From the NCBI RefSeq assembly GCF_013778455.1, contig NZ_JACEHE010000030.1, forward strand, positions 1-64,000: a stretch of DNA of 64,000 nt, written 5' to 3'. The stretch is from Streptomyces himalayensis subsp. himalayensis. Lineage in GTDB: Bacteria > Actinomycetota > Actinomycetes > Streptomycetales > Streptomycetaceae. Position numbers and translations under genes: made by a program. Shown here in pieces: positions 24,276-33,939 of the stretch. The stretch's first letter is position 1; every line of letters starts with the position of its first letter. The notes beneath the pieces were generated by a model. The model saw nothing but the letters and a program-made list of their open reading frames with translations, ran no database searches and had not been told where the DNA came from.

Positions 24276-26366
24276 CGACGGGGCGCCCGGAGGCTTCCAT
24301 CGCCGCGCGCGGGCGATGAGCAGAGCGACGTCGTCGTGGTTGTCGGGGTGGCGCAGCGCCCGCAGCAGATGGTCGCAGGTGTCGTCCAGTGAGCGGCCGG
24401 GCTCGTCGAGGAGCCACAGAAGCGTGGTCAGACGTTCGTCGAGCGAGTGCTGACGGGTTTCGACGAGGCCGTCGGTGTACAGCACGAGCTGGTCACCGGG
24501 GCGGAAGTCGACGGTGGTCGTGGAGAAGGGGACGCCGCCCACGCCCAGCGGTACGCCGGTGGGCAGCTCGAGCAGCTCAGGGCGGTGGCCGGGGCGCAAC
24601 AGAACGGGCGGCAGATGTCCGGCTCTGGCGATCTCGCATTGCTGGCGATGGGGGTCGTAGACGGCGTAGACGCAGGTGGCGATGTAGTGGTCCAGGCCCT
24701 CGGTGATCTTGTCGAGGTGTTCGAGCAGCGTGGCGGGGGCGAGGTTGAGGGAGGCAAGGGTGCTGGTCGCGGTGCGCAGCCGGCCCATGGTGGCGGCTGC
24801 GTCGATGCCGCTGCCCATCACGTCGCCGACGACCAGCGCGGACTTGTCGGCTTCCAGGGGGATGACGTCGAACCAGTCGCCGCCGACCTCGCTGGCGGCG
24901 CCGGCCGGCTGGTAGCGGGACGCGACGTCGAGACCCGTGGCGGCGGGCGCGCGCTCGGGCAGGAGGCTGCGCTGGAGGGTGACCGCGGTGTTGCGCGCGT
25001 TCTGGTACCAGCGGGCGTTGTCGATCGCCACGGACGCCCGGGCGGCGAGTTCGCGGGCCAGGACGAGGTCGTCCTCGCTGAAGGGCCGCGGATTGCCGCT
25101 GCGCTTGAGGTCCAGGGCGCCGAGCACCTCGCCACGGGCGATGAGCGGCACCGCCAGATACGAATGCACGCCGGCCCGGGCCAGATGCGTCGCCGCCTCC
25201 TCGTCGCGTGCGATCCGCCGCAGATCCTGGTCGGTCACCTGCCGCACCAGGACGGGGCGGCCGGTGCGCACGCACTCGGTGACGAGGCGATCAGCGGCGT
25301 ACCAGGCGAGTTGCCCCTCCGGGTCGGCCGCGTTGAGAGCCTCCGTGGGATGGCCGGCCTTCACCGCCACGGCGCGGATCACCGCCGCCTCACCGCTGGA
25401 GAGGCCGCTGCGGTGGCCTTCCAACACCGTGTCCAGCAGGTCCACGGCCGCGATGTCGGCGAGCTCGGGTACGGCGATGTCGGCCAGCTCGTGGGCGGTG
25501 CGGTCCAGGTCGAGCGTGGTGCTCATGCGTGCTGATGCGTCGGCGATGAGGGCCAGGCGCCGCCGGGCGGTCTCGATTTCGACGGCTGACCGGTGCCGCT
25601 CGGTGACATCCAAGACCGAGATGGCCACGCCCAGGGCGGCTCCGGTGGCGTCGTCCAGTCGGTAGAACGACACCGACCAGGCGTGTTCCTCACCCGGATC
25701 CGCCGGTGTGCGCCCGACGGCGGACAGTTCGATCAGCGGACGGCCGGTCCGCAGCACCCGCCGTATGGCGGACTCGACGGCGTCGACGTCCACGAACGGC
25801 AGGACCTCGCGGAACGTACGGCCTATGTGGTCTTCGGCGGGCACGCCGTTGATCTGCGCCAACGCCGGGTTGACCGATACGAACCGCAGATCTGTGTCCA
25901 GTACCGCCAGCCCGATGGGCGACTGAGTCACCATCTGCATGGACAGCGCGACATCCCGCTCCACCTGGCGCACGGCCGCCCGGTCGGCCGCCAGCCCCAA
26001 GGCGTAGAAGTCCCCGCGATCGTTCAGTAGCCGCATGTTGCGGAACTCCACCACCCGTAGGCTGCCGTCCTTGAGCCGCACGGGGAAGGCCCCGGCCCAG
26101 CCGCTGCCGGTCGCCATCACATCGGCGAACAGCTGGGTCACCACATCGAGGTGCTCCTCGTGGACCAGGACCCGTGCCGCGTACTGGCCCAGCGCCTCCT
26201 CGGCGGTGTAGCCGAACAGCTCCTCCGCCTGCGGGCTCCACAGGACGATGCGTCCCCGCGCATCCAGCAGCACGGCCGCCACGCCCAGCATGTCCAGCAG
26301 CCCGCTCGGCTGCGAGGACTCGCGCACCGGCTCGTCGCCACCCGCCACGAAGGATCCCGAAGTCAT
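24264..26366 (-). CDS. PAS-PAS-GAF-SpoIIE (PP2C) serine phosphatase, second copy
   Basis: A 700-residue paralogue of the protein at 2393-4507 with the same domain order: PAS at about 20-130 and 140-255, GAF at about 275-450, PP2C at about 470-690. Catalytic motifs are EVGGDWFDV, VVGDVMGSG and LVLYTDGLVE. I chose the ATG at 26366 (MTSGSFVAGG); the frame runs far upstream without domain similarity. Convergent 12-bp overlap with glpK. By family it dephosphorylates a STAS anti-anti-sigma factor in response to a ligand or redox input sensed by PAS/GAF. Confidence 0.92.
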   Translation of the reverse strand: MTSGSFVAGGDEPVRESSQPSGLLDMLGVAAVLLDARGRIVLWSPQAEELFGYTAEEALGQYAARVLVHEEHLDVVTQLFADVMATGSGWAGAFPVRLKDGSLRVVEFRNMRLLNDRGDFYALGLAADRAAVRQVERDVALSMQMVTQSPIGLAVLDTDLRFVSVNPALAQINGVPAEDHIGRTFREVLPFVDVDAVESAIRRVLRTGRPLIELSAVGRTPADPGEEHAWSVSFYRLDDATGAALGVAISVLDVTERHRSAVEIETARRRLALIADASARMSTTLDLDRTAHELADIAVPELADIAAVDLLDTVLEGHRSGLSSGEAAVIRAVAVKAGHPTEALNAADPEGQLAWYAADRLVTECVRTGRPVLVRQVTDQDLRRIARDEEAATHLARAGVHSYLAVPLIARGEVLGALDLKRSGNPRPFSEDDLVLARELAARASVAIDNARWYQNARNTAVTLQRSLLPERAPAATGLDVASRYQPAGAASEVGGDWFDVIPLEADKSALVVGDVMGSGIDAAATMGRLRTATSTLASLNLAPATLLEHLDKITEGLDHYIATCVYAVYDPHRQQCEIARAGHLPPVLLRPGHRPELLELPTGVPLGVGGVPFSTTTVDFRPGDQLVLYTDGLVETRQHSLDERLTTLLWLLDEPGRSLDDTCDHLLRALRHPDNHDDVALLIARARRWKPPGAPSSGE

Positions 26367-26739
26367 TCCAGGCACCGCCTCCACCGTCCGCAACGGCACG
26401 CCGTCCCGTACCGGCTCCCCGGCCCGGCCCGCCCCAGGTTCACCGCATTCCGTCCCGCTCCACCATGGTCCCCCCGAACCGGCCGACACCACAGGCCGAC
26501 CGCCATCCGGCCGCCCACCCACCCCTTCTGCCGGGAGCCGGACCTGTGCAGTCGTCCGGGACGTACGGTGCGTGTTCGGATGCTGTACGCGAACACGCAC
26601 GTGACAGGCCGACGCCTGGCCGCCTGCCGCGCGGATGCCGCCGCCGAACTGCTGGCCGATCCGGCGGTCATCAAAATCTGCGAGTGCGAGGCTGACGACT
26701 GAGTGATGCTCTTCCTGGCCGCCCATCCGCGCCGCCGCC
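26367..26739. other. Intergenic region, nothing firmly supported
   Basis: This stretch must hold the promoter of the minus-strand phosphatase. A 40-codon plus-strand frame beginning MLYANTHVTGRRL near 26580 ends at 26702, but lacks a ribosome site and is not recognised. Otherwise nothing. Confidence 0.4.
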
Positions 26740-27037
26740 GGTGCTCGGCCTCCCGCTGCGGCAACCGGATGCGCGTCTCCCGCCACTATCAGCGCCAGGT
26801 CGGCTACCGGATCGGAGAGCGCGCCGCAGGCCGGGGCATCGCGACGGCTGCGGTGGGGGAGGCGTGGCGCCTGGCTGTCGCGGCGTACCGGCTCTCCGCG
26901 CTCAGGGCAGTCACCATCCTCGACAATCCGGCGTCCATGACAGTGCTCGAACGCAACGGGTTCACCGCTTGGAGGACATCAGCATCGACGGGCGACCCGG
27001 TATGGCCTACCGGCGCCAACTGGCTGCCACTCGCTGA
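26740..27037 (+). pseudogene. Remnant of a RimJ/RimL-type GNAT acetyltransferase
   Basis: The C-terminal half of a GNAT fold is readable: VGYRIGERAAGRGIATAAVG contains the acetyl-CoA loop, and AVTILDNPASMTVLERNGF is the typical final helix-strand. The last strand (DISIDGRPGMAYRRQLAATR) continues in another frame, so there is a frameshift near 26970, and the N-terminal half is missing. Not expected to be functional. Confidence 0.75.
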
Positions 27038-27310
27038 GCAGTCGTAGCTGCAGCAGATCCGGCGGGTGCCTGACGGACCGTCGCCGTGGCCGCGGCGGCT
27101 GCCGACCGTATCCGCGAGTCTGTCGGCCGCTTTCGCGGGACTGCCGAAGGCAGACGGAATTCTTAGCGGGACGTTAGATCTCGGTGGCGGACCTTGTACG
27201 GGCACGGCGGCCGCCCGCATGCTCATCCCGCACTTCCCGCCAGTGCAGGGCCCTTCCCCACTCCGGGCCCTTCCCCGCCCCCCACCAGGGAACTTTCGAC
27301 TGGAGCCGCC

Positions 27311-28714
27311 ATGTCCTCTGCTGCCGCCATGCCCGGAACACCGCCCGGGAACCTGCACAGCAAACGCCGCCTCGCCCTCGTCGGAGGGTCGCTCGGCAAC
27401 CTCGTCGAGTGGTACGACTGGTTCGTCTACGCCAGCTTCGCGATCTACTTCGCCGACTCCTTCTTCCCCGGCGACAACCCGACCACGCAGCTGATGAACA
27501 CCGCCGGAATCTTCGCGGTCGGCTTTGTGATGCGGCCGGTCGGCGGCTGGGTGCTCGGCCGGGCCGCGGACCGGCACGGACGCAAAAGCGCGCTCACCCT
27601 GACCGTCACCATGATGTCGGTGGCCGCCCTGCTGATCGCCGTCGCCCCCACCTACGGCCAGGCCGGCTACTTCGGCGCCTTGGTGCTGCTGCTGGCGCGG
27701 CTGCTGCAGGGCATGAGCATCGGCGGCGAGTATGCGGCCAGCGCCACCTACCTGACCGAGGCCTCGGCCCGCAACCGGCGCGGCCTCGGCTCGTCCTTCC
27801 AGTACGTGTCCATGACCTGCGGTCAGCTCCTCGGCCTGGGCATCCTGATCACGATGCAGCACACCCTGACCACCGCCCAGCTGGAGAGCTGGGGCTGGCG
27901 GATCCCGTTCGTGCTCGGGGCACTCTTCGCCGTGGTGGTGTTCTGGATTCGGCGCCGGCTGACGGAGACCGACGCGTTCACCGAGGAGACGTCCGGTGAG
28001 GGCGGCCACGACAACACGCGCGGCACCCTGAAGGCGCTGTGGCAGCACCGGCGCCAGGCGGGCCTGGTCATGGCGCTCACCCTCGGCGGCACGGTGGCCT
28101 ACTACACGTACACCACCTATCTCACCAAGTACCTGATCGGCAGCGCGGGCATGGCCAAGAACACCGCCACGCTCGTGAGCTTCACCGCGCTCACCGTCTT
28201 TGCCGTGCTGCAGCCGTTCGCCGGCATGCTGTCGGACCGGATCGGCCGCCGCCCGCTGCTGATCACCTTCGCCGTCGGCTGCACCCTCGGCACCTATCCG
28301 ATCATGACCGCCCTCGGGTCGGCCTCCTCCTACTGGTCGGCGCTGGGCCTGTCGCTGCTGGCCCTGGTGATCGTCACCGGATACACCTCCATCAACGCCG
28401 CAGTGAAGGCGGAACTCTTCCCGACCCGCGTGCGCGCCCTCGGTGTGGCCCTGCCGTACGCGATCGCCAACGCCCTGTTCGGCGGCACGGCCGAGTACGT
28501 GGCGCTGTGGTTCAAGAACAGCGGTCACGAGACGATGTTCTTCTGGTACGTGTCCGGGTGCGCGCTCGTCTCTCTGGTGACGTACGTCCTGATGCCGGAC
28601 ACGCGTAACGCCGCGCTCAGCCGCGCCGAATCCGAGGCCGACTCCGCCGAATCAGAGGGCGACCCTGCCGAAGCCCGCGTGCGGGCAGCCGCCCCAGCCG
28701 AAGCCGGGCGCTGA
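27311..28714 (+). CDS. MHS-family (MFS) carboxylate:H+ symporter
   Basis: A 467-residue transporter with 12 predicted helices, of the metabolite:H+ symporter type that includes alpha-ketoglutarate, citrate and shikimate permeases. Diagnostic segments are GGSLGNLVEWYDWFVYASFA at the first helix, FVMRPVGGWVLGRAADRHGR (motif A) and RLLQGMSIGGEYAASATYLT. The start is the ATG at 27311 with TGGAG upstream. The C-terminal tail is Ala/Glu-rich. It precedes a two-component system, which together with a TAXI-type binding protein suggests sensing and uptake of an organic acid. Confidence 0.93.
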   Translation: MSSAAAMPGTPPGNLHSKRRLALVGGSLGNLVEWYDWFVYASFAIYFADSFFPGDNPTTQLMNTAGIFAVGFVMRPVGGWVLGRAADRHGRKSALTLTVTMMSVAALLIAVAPTYGQAGYFGALVLLLARLLQGMSIGGEYAASATYLTEASARNRRGLGSSFQYVSMTCGQLLGLGILITMQHTLTTAQLESWGWRIPFVLGALFAVVVFWIRRRLTETDAFTEETSGEGGHDNTRGTLKALWQHRRQAGLVMALTLGGTVAYYTYTTYLTKYLIGSAGMAKNTATLVSFTALTVFAVLQPFAGMLSDRIGRRPLLITFAVGCTLGTYPIMTALGSASSYWSALGLSLLALVIVTGYTSINAAVKAELFPTRVRALGVALPYAIANALFGGTAEYVALWFKNSGHETMFFWYVSGCALVSLVTYVLMPDTRNAALSRAESEADSAESEGDPAEARVRAAAPAEAGR

Positions 28715-28814
28715 CCCCGACGGTGACCTGGGCTGGGCGCTTTCCGTAAGCTGTGGGCGGCCCGGCCCAGGTCACCAGGCCCGCGAGGGTCACAAGCGCT
28801 ACGAGGAAGCCCTT

Positions 28815-29567
28815 ATGCACGCCCTGCTCGTCGAGGACGACGACCGCATGGCCCATGCCCTGGGCACCGCCCTTGCCCAGCGCGGGCACACCGTCCGCAG
28901 GGTCGGCCGAGCCCTGGACGCCCTGCGGCACGTACGCGAGGCCGAGTTCGTCCTCCTCGACCTCGGCCTGCCGGACCTGGACGGCCTCGAGCTTCTGCGG
29001 CGGCTGCGCACCGTCTGTGACGCGCCGCTCATCGTGGTCACGGCACGCTGCGAGGAGCGCGACATCGTGCAGGGCCTGCGCGCGGGCGCCGATGACTACG
29101 TGGTCAAGCCGTTCCGGATGGCCGAGCTGATCGCCCGTATCGACACCGTGCGCCGCCGGACGGGAAGGCCCCATGGCCGCCCGGACACCGGCAGTTCGGC
29201 CGGCACCGCGTCATCGGTTCGCGCCGGTGACGTCGAGATCGACCTGGCGGGCCGCGCCGTGGCGGTGGCGGGCGAGGAGATACGGCTCACCCGCCGCGAG
29301 TTCGACGTACTCGCCTTCCTCGCCTCGCGCCCCGACCAGGTGCACTCCCGCGAGGAGATCCTGGACCGCATCTGGGGCGATGCCTTCCTCGCCGCATCCC
29401 GCTCCCTGGACGTGCACGTGGCGGGCATCCGCGCCAAGACGGGCCGATCCGGCCTGGTCCGCACCGTCCGCGGGTTCGGTTACCAGCTCGGCTCCCCGCC
29501 GGCCCGCGAGGCACCGGACGGCGAGCAGGACGGCGAGCAGGACATCTCGCGGGGCCGCGGGCGATGA
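28815..29567 (+). CDS. OmpR/PhoB-family response regulator
   Basis: A 250-residue regulator. The receiver domain (about 1-115) has the acidic pocket at Glu7-Asp9, phosphoacceptor Asp49 in LLDLGLPDLDG, Thr in IVVTAR and Lys in VVKPFRMAEL. The winged-helix effector domain occupies about 135-225 (RLTRREFDVLAFLASRPDQV, VHSREEILDRIWG, VRTVRGFGYQL). GAGGAAG precedes the ATG. It overlaps the kinase gene by 4 bp (ATGA). Targets probably include the neighbouring transporter genes. Confidence 0.94.
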   Translation: MHALLVEDDDRMAHALGTALAQRGHTVRRVGRALDALRHVREAEFVLLDLGLPDLDGLELLRRLRTVCDAPLIVVTARCEERDIVQGLRAGADDYVVKPFRMAELIARIDTVRRRTGRPHGRPDTGSSAGTASSVRAGDVEIDLAGRAVAVAGEEIRLTRREFDVLAFLASRPDQVHSREEILDRIWGDAFLAASRSLDVHVAGIRAKTGRSGLVRTVRGFGYQLGSPPAREAPDGEQDGEQDISRGRGR

Positions 29568-30937
29568 GACGCCGACTTCTCGCCGTCCTGATGGTGCTCA
29601 TGGGAGCCGCGACGCTCCTGCTCTCCCTGCCCCTCGCCGACGCGTACGCCCGCGGACGGACCGAGCACCTCCTGCTCCAGCGGCGCTCGGACGCCGTGCG
29701 GTTCGCCGATCTCGCCGACCGGATACGCACCGGCCCGGACCGGGCTGAACTGACCGCCGAGATCCGCCGCTACGCCGAGCTGTACGGAGCCGGCGTGGCC
29801 GTTGTCGACACGGCGGGCCGGACCGTCGACCGAGCCGGTTCCGACACCGGTGTTACGGGCTCTGCGGCGGACGACGCCCGACAGCGGGCCCTCACCGGCC
29901 GCTCCACCGAGCAACTGCCGACCGTACGCCCCTGGGGCCCGGACACCGTCGTGCTCGCCGAACCCGTGGGGCGGGACGAGCGGGTCAGCGGGGCCGTCCT
30001 GCTGTCCGTACCCACCGACGCCGCCCGCCGTGACGTCACCATCCGCTGGTCGCTCATCGCTGCCGGGGCGGTCGCCGCCTTCGCGGCCGCGGCCCTGGTC
30101 GCCGTGGGCATCACGCGGTGGCTGATGCGCCCGGTCCGCGATCTCGACCAGGCCGTGGAGAACCTGGCCGCCGGCAGCCTGCACGCGCGCGCCGTCTCCG
30201 ACACCGGACCGCCCGAACTCCGCCGGCTGCGGCGCCACTTCAACACGATGGCAGAGGCCGTCGCCGACTCCATCGCCCGCCAGCGCGACTTCGTCGCCGA
30301 CGCCTCCCACCAGCTGCGCAACCCGCTCGCCACCCTGGTGCTGCAACTCGAGAACGTGGAGCCGCACATCGCCCCGGGACCCGGCAGGGCCGAGCACAGC
30401 CGCGCCCTCGACGAGGCGGAGCGGCTGGAGGAGCTGCTCGACGGTCTGCTCGCCCTGGCACGCGTGGAGTCCGCCACGGCGGAGCTCACGGACCAGGACG
30501 TGTCACGGGCGGTACGGGAACGGGTCGCGGCCTGGACACCGGTCCTGGACAACGCCGGGACCGCACTCGTCCCCGAGGTCGTCGACGGGCTTCGGGCACG
30601 GGCACTGCCTGACGCGGTGGGCCGGATCCTGGACGCGCTCCTCGACAACGCCGTCAAGTTCGTACCTCCCGGCGGCCGGGTCGAGGTGCGAGCCGCGGCC
30701 GCCGGGGACGGGCAGGTCGTCGTCTCGGTCACGGACGACGGCCCCGGAGTCCCCGAGGACCAGCTGCCACTGCTGTTCCGGCGGTTCGCCCGGGCCCCTG
30801 AGCACCAGAACGTCACCGGCAGCGGACTGGGGCTTGCCATCGCCCACGAGATCGCCAGGATCAGCGGCGGTCAACTCAGCGCACGCAGCAGCAGCCCGCA
30901 CGGCCTGGCCGTGGAACTCCGGCTGCCCTTTACGTGA
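29564..30937 (+). CDS. Membrane sensor histidine kinase
   Basis: A 457-residue partner of the preceding response regulator. A first helix lies at about 4-26, an extracytoplasmic sensor of about 120 residues follows, and a second helix lies at about 164-188 (LIAAGAVAAFAAAALVAVGI). HAMP runs to about 240, the dimerisation box is FVADASHQLRNPLATL with phosphorylated His249, and the ATPase has LDNAVKFVPP (N-box), DDGPGVPE (G1) and GSGLGLAIAHEIA (G2). The convergent TAXI-type lipoprotein gene next door is a likely ligand-presenting partner, an arrangement seen often with such kinases. Confidence 0.94.
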   Translation: MRRRLLAVLMVLMGAATLLLSLPLADAYARGRTEHLLLQRRSDAVRFADLADRIRTGPDRAELTAEIRRYAELYGAGVAVVDTAGRTVDRAGSDTGVTGSAADDARQRALTGRSTEQLPTVRPWGPDTVVLAEPVGRDERVSGAVLLSVPTDAARRDVTIRWSLIAAGAVAAFAAAALVAVGITRWLMRPVRDLDQAVENLAAGSLHARAVSDTGPPELRRLRRHFNTMAEAVADSIARQRDFVADASHQLRNPLATLVLQLENVEPHIAPGPGRAEHSRALDEAERLEELLDGLLALARVESATAELTDQDVSRAVRERVAAWTPVLDNAGTALVPEVVDGLRARALPDAVGRILDALLDNAVKFVPPGGRVEVRAAAAGDGQVVVSVTDDGPGVPEDQLPLLFRRFARAPEHQNVTGSGLGLAIAHEIARISGGQLSARSSSPHGLAVELRLPFT

Positions 30938-30983
30938 CGCTCACTCCCGCGTGACGGCTCAGCCGTATACCGACCGCGTGCGC

Positions 30984-31958
30984 TCAGCCGTACACCGACC
31001 GGTAGTAAGCCTTCGCGCCCGGATGGAGCGGCACCGCACCGGTGGATATCGCGAACCGCGGCTCCAACCGCGCGCCGGCCGTCACATCCCGCAGGAGCGA
31101 TTGCCACTGGTCGAACACGACTTGGAGCAGCTCTCCCACCAGGGGCCCGGGCACGTCGGCGCGCGCCATCAGATAGTTGCCCACGCCGATGGTGGCGACG
31201 GGCTCGTTCAGCCCGTACACCCCGGACGGCAGCGTGACCGCCGTATAGACCGGGCCGTAGCGCTCGCGGAGCGCGCTCACGAACCGGTCGAGCGGCAGGA
31301 ACCGCAGCGGCACTTCGCGCGCCAGGGCGGACAGCGCGGGCGTCGGCACGCCGCCGGACCACATCAGCGCGTCGACCCGGCCCTCGCGCAGCGCGTCGAC
31401 CGAATCGGCCAGGCTGAGCCGGCGCTCCTGTACCGGTGAGCGGCCGTCGGTCAGCCCGGCCGCCCGCAGCAACCGGCCGGCCAACACCTGCACCCCGGAT
31501 CCGGCCTCGCCTGCCGCGAGCCGACGACCCGCCAGCTCCTGCACCGACCGCACCGGGCCGTCCGCAGGGACGACGAGATGCGTGTAGTTCACATAGACAC
31601 GGGCCAGCGCGGTGACCTCGGCCGCCGGTCGGGAGAACGGCGCGCGGCCCAGCACGGCGTCCTCCGCAGCGTCCGCCATGGCCAGCGCCAGCTCCGCAGA
31701 ACCGTCGTCCAGCCTGCGGAGATTGTCCACGCTCGCCGCAGTGCCCACCGGAACGATCTCCAGCCGCTGCCCGCCCGCGGTGACCGCACCGGCGAGCGCC
31801 CTGCCGAAGGCGTTGTAGGGCCCACCCCGCGGCCCGGTCGCGCACCGCAGCCGCCGCACCGGCACGGAGTCCTCGGCGCACCCGGACAGCAGGGCCGCCG
31901 CGACACCGCCGAGCCCGGCCCTGAGTGCCCGTCGGCGGCTCACCTCTGCGCTGGTCAT
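30984..31958 (-). CDS. TAXI-family TRAP-type solute-binding lipoprotein
   Basis: A 324-residue exported substrate-binding protein. The N-terminus SRRRALRAGLGGVAAALLSG followed by Cys is a lipobox with an arginine-rich, twin-arginine-like n-region. The mature protein has the TAXI pattern (RCATGPRGGPYNAFGRALAG, VPVGTAASVDNLRRLDDGSA, AGEAGSGVQVLAGRLLRAAG). I chose the ATG at 31958 to give a proper signal. No TRAP membrane subunits are present, so it may serve as a periplasmic-type sensor partner for the kinase ending 46 bp away rather than in transport. Confidence 0.9.
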   Translation of the reverse strand: MTSAEVSRRRALRAGLGGVAAALLSGCAEDSVPVRRLRCATGPRGGPYNAFGRALAGAVTAGGQRLEIVPVGTAASVDNLRRLDDGSAELALAMADAAEDAVLGRAPFSRPAAEVTALARVYVNYTHLVVPADGPVRSVQELAGRRLAAGEAGSGVQVLAGRLLRAAGLTDGRSPVQERRLSLADSVDALREGRVDALMWSGGVPTPALSALAREVPLRFLPLDRFVSALRERYGPVYTAVTLPSGVYGLNEPVATIGVGNYLMARADVPGPLVGELLQVVFDQWQSLLRDVTAGARLEPRFAISTGAVPLHPGAKAYYRSVYG

Positions 31959-32182
31959 CGCCGAAGGGTAACCGGCAGTCGGCGAGCGGCAGAGGCCGGG
32001 GAGGAGAGTGGGGCGCCACCGCGGGTGCCGGCTCGTCACGCCCACCTCTCGGACCGCTGAATTCGTTGACACCCGGCTTCGTGTGCCACCTCGGCGTGGT
32101 GCCCTACGGCGCGCGACCGGGCCAGGACGTGCGGATGGGCCACCGATCGCGTGAGTGCCGTCAGGCCATGGTGGACAGAGGC

Positions 32183-33365
32183 TCAGTGCGCCTTCGCCAG
32201 GTCGCCGGCGATGGTGGAGAGCAGGGTTTTACCGCAGGCGTCGGACTTCTCCGCAGCCCAGCAGACGTAGCCGTCGGGACGGAAGAGCAGGGCGGCAGCG
32301 CCTACATCGTCGGTGCATGTGGCACGGACGAGGTCGACTCGTGCCGGGAGTGGGAGGTCGGCCGGGACGATTCCGGCCAGATCGAGCAGGACGGCGTGCC
32401 CCGAACCGAACAGCGCCGACAGCCGGGTGGGGCCGGCTGCGGTGACCAGGTCGACGTCCGGCATCCGCTGTCCGGTGAGCGGATGCTCGCCGGGCAACTC
32501 GTAGCGCAGCGACAGGCCGGACATCAGACCTGCGAGGTGACGGTTGGTGTCGGGCAGTCGCAGCAGGTCGATGAAGATGTCGCGCAGGGCGGCCACGTCC
32601 TCGCTCGGGTGAGGGTCGGCCAGGACCCGCTGTGCCGATGTGTGGTGCAGCACCTGGGCTCCGACTGGATGCCGTTCGGTGTGGTAGCTGTCCAGGAGGC
32701 CGCTCGGCGCCCGGTCCTGGACGGCCGCGGCCAGTTTCCAGCCGAGGTTGATCGCGTCGTGGATGCCGAGGTTGAGACCCTGGCCGCCCAGCGGCGGGTG
32801 GATGTGTGCGGCGTCCCCGGCGAACAGGACGCGGCCCGCGCGGTTGTGCTCGAGTTGCCGCGTGGCGTCGGAGAACCGCGAAGAGTTGTCCACCGCGCCC
32901 AGGGTGGTCTCCTCGCCGTACACCGCCTGCAGCGCGGCGGTGATCTCCTCGTGGGTGACGGGGGTGTCGCGGTCGATGTCCGCTTGGTCCGCGCGTCCGA
33001 AGGTGATCCGGTACCGGTCACCGCCGAGCGGGGCCAGCATGGCCCAGTAGCCGCCGCCCTGACGGGTCAGGGTGCTCATGTGCCCCAGCTGCTGCGGCAC
33101 CAGCGACGAAACGGCGGACAGACGGATGTCGGCCAGCACCGCCTGCTGGGTCCCGGGCCTGCCGGGGAACGGCAGCCCGAGCAGTTTGCGCACCGTACTG
33201 TGGCCGCCTTCGCACGCCGCCAGATAGTGCGCCCGCACCTGCAGACCGTCCGCTGTCACGGTCACACCGTCGTTGTCCGACTCGACTGCTGAGACCGCAG
33301 TGCCGCGCAGAACCCGTGCGCCGCCGGCCGTCGCCCGCTCCTCTAGTACCTCCTCGATTCCCGCC
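32183..33365 (-). pseudogene. 5'-truncated FAD-dependent aromatic monooxygenase
   Basis: About 390 residues of a PHBH-type flavoprotein hydroxylase remain, from GIEEVLEERATAGGARVLRG through the second FAD motif VLFAGDAAHIHPPLGGQGLN to a C-terminal thioredoxin-like domain ending at 32183. The N-terminal GxGxxG Rossmann segment of about 110 residues is missing; upstream of 33365 the frame reads only antisense of a TetR gene. Without the dinucleotide-binding start it cannot bind FAD normally. It faces the equally 5'-truncated TetR gene head to head, so one deletion seems to have removed both gene starts. Confidence 0.85.
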
Positions 33366-33806
33366 GACCACGAGACCGAAGCCGCCCGGGTGGTGCGGGC
33401 CCGCCCGCCCCACACCGCCCCGCTGACCGCACTGCGCGAGCACTTCCTCACCGGGCTGCGCGAGCGGGACCCGATCACCGGGCTCAACGACCATCCCCAG
33501 GTGCGGAGGGTTCACCGGATGATCCTCGGCGCGCCCTCGCTGGTGGCCCGGATGGAAGGGTTCAAGACCGGAGCCGAACGCGCACTCGCCGAGGCGTTGC
33601 AGGAAACGGCGGCCACTCCGGAACTCACCGCGCGGCTTGCTGCCGTCCAAATCGTCGCGGTGCAGTGGGCGCTGGCACAGGACAACGCCGAACGCCTGGC
33701 GTACGGGGAGCCCGCCAGCGAGCGCTATGCGGGTGCCGTGAAGGACGCCGAGCACGCGTTCGCGCTGCTGGAGAACGGATTGCACCACCTGACCCCGGAG
33801 CACTGA
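33361..33806 (+). pseudogene. 5'-truncated TetR-family regulator
   Basis: The ligand domain of a TetR regulator is preserved (LTALREHFLTGLRERDPITG, HRMILGAPSLVARMEGFKTG, LAAVQIVAVQWALAQDN, AEHAFALLENGL), ending at 33806, but the DNA-binding helix-turn-helix of about 60 residues is absent. Upstream of 33361 the frame is antisense of the monooxygenase remnant. It was probably the divergent regulator of that monooxygenase. Confidence 0.82.
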
Positions 33807-33939
33807 AGTGGGGCCTCCGAGCAGCGGGCGTCGACATCTGCGATCTTCTGCCGTGTGTGGACCATGAGTTGGCCGGTCACGGCCGGTCCGCGCAAAAAAC
33901 AACGGTCTTTGTACCCGCCACCGCCGTACGCTCCTCCAC

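Noticed and set aside
26580..26702. 40-codon plus-strand frame before the GNAT remnant
   Set aside because: No ribosome binding site, no recognised family, and it lies in the promoter region of the opposite gene.
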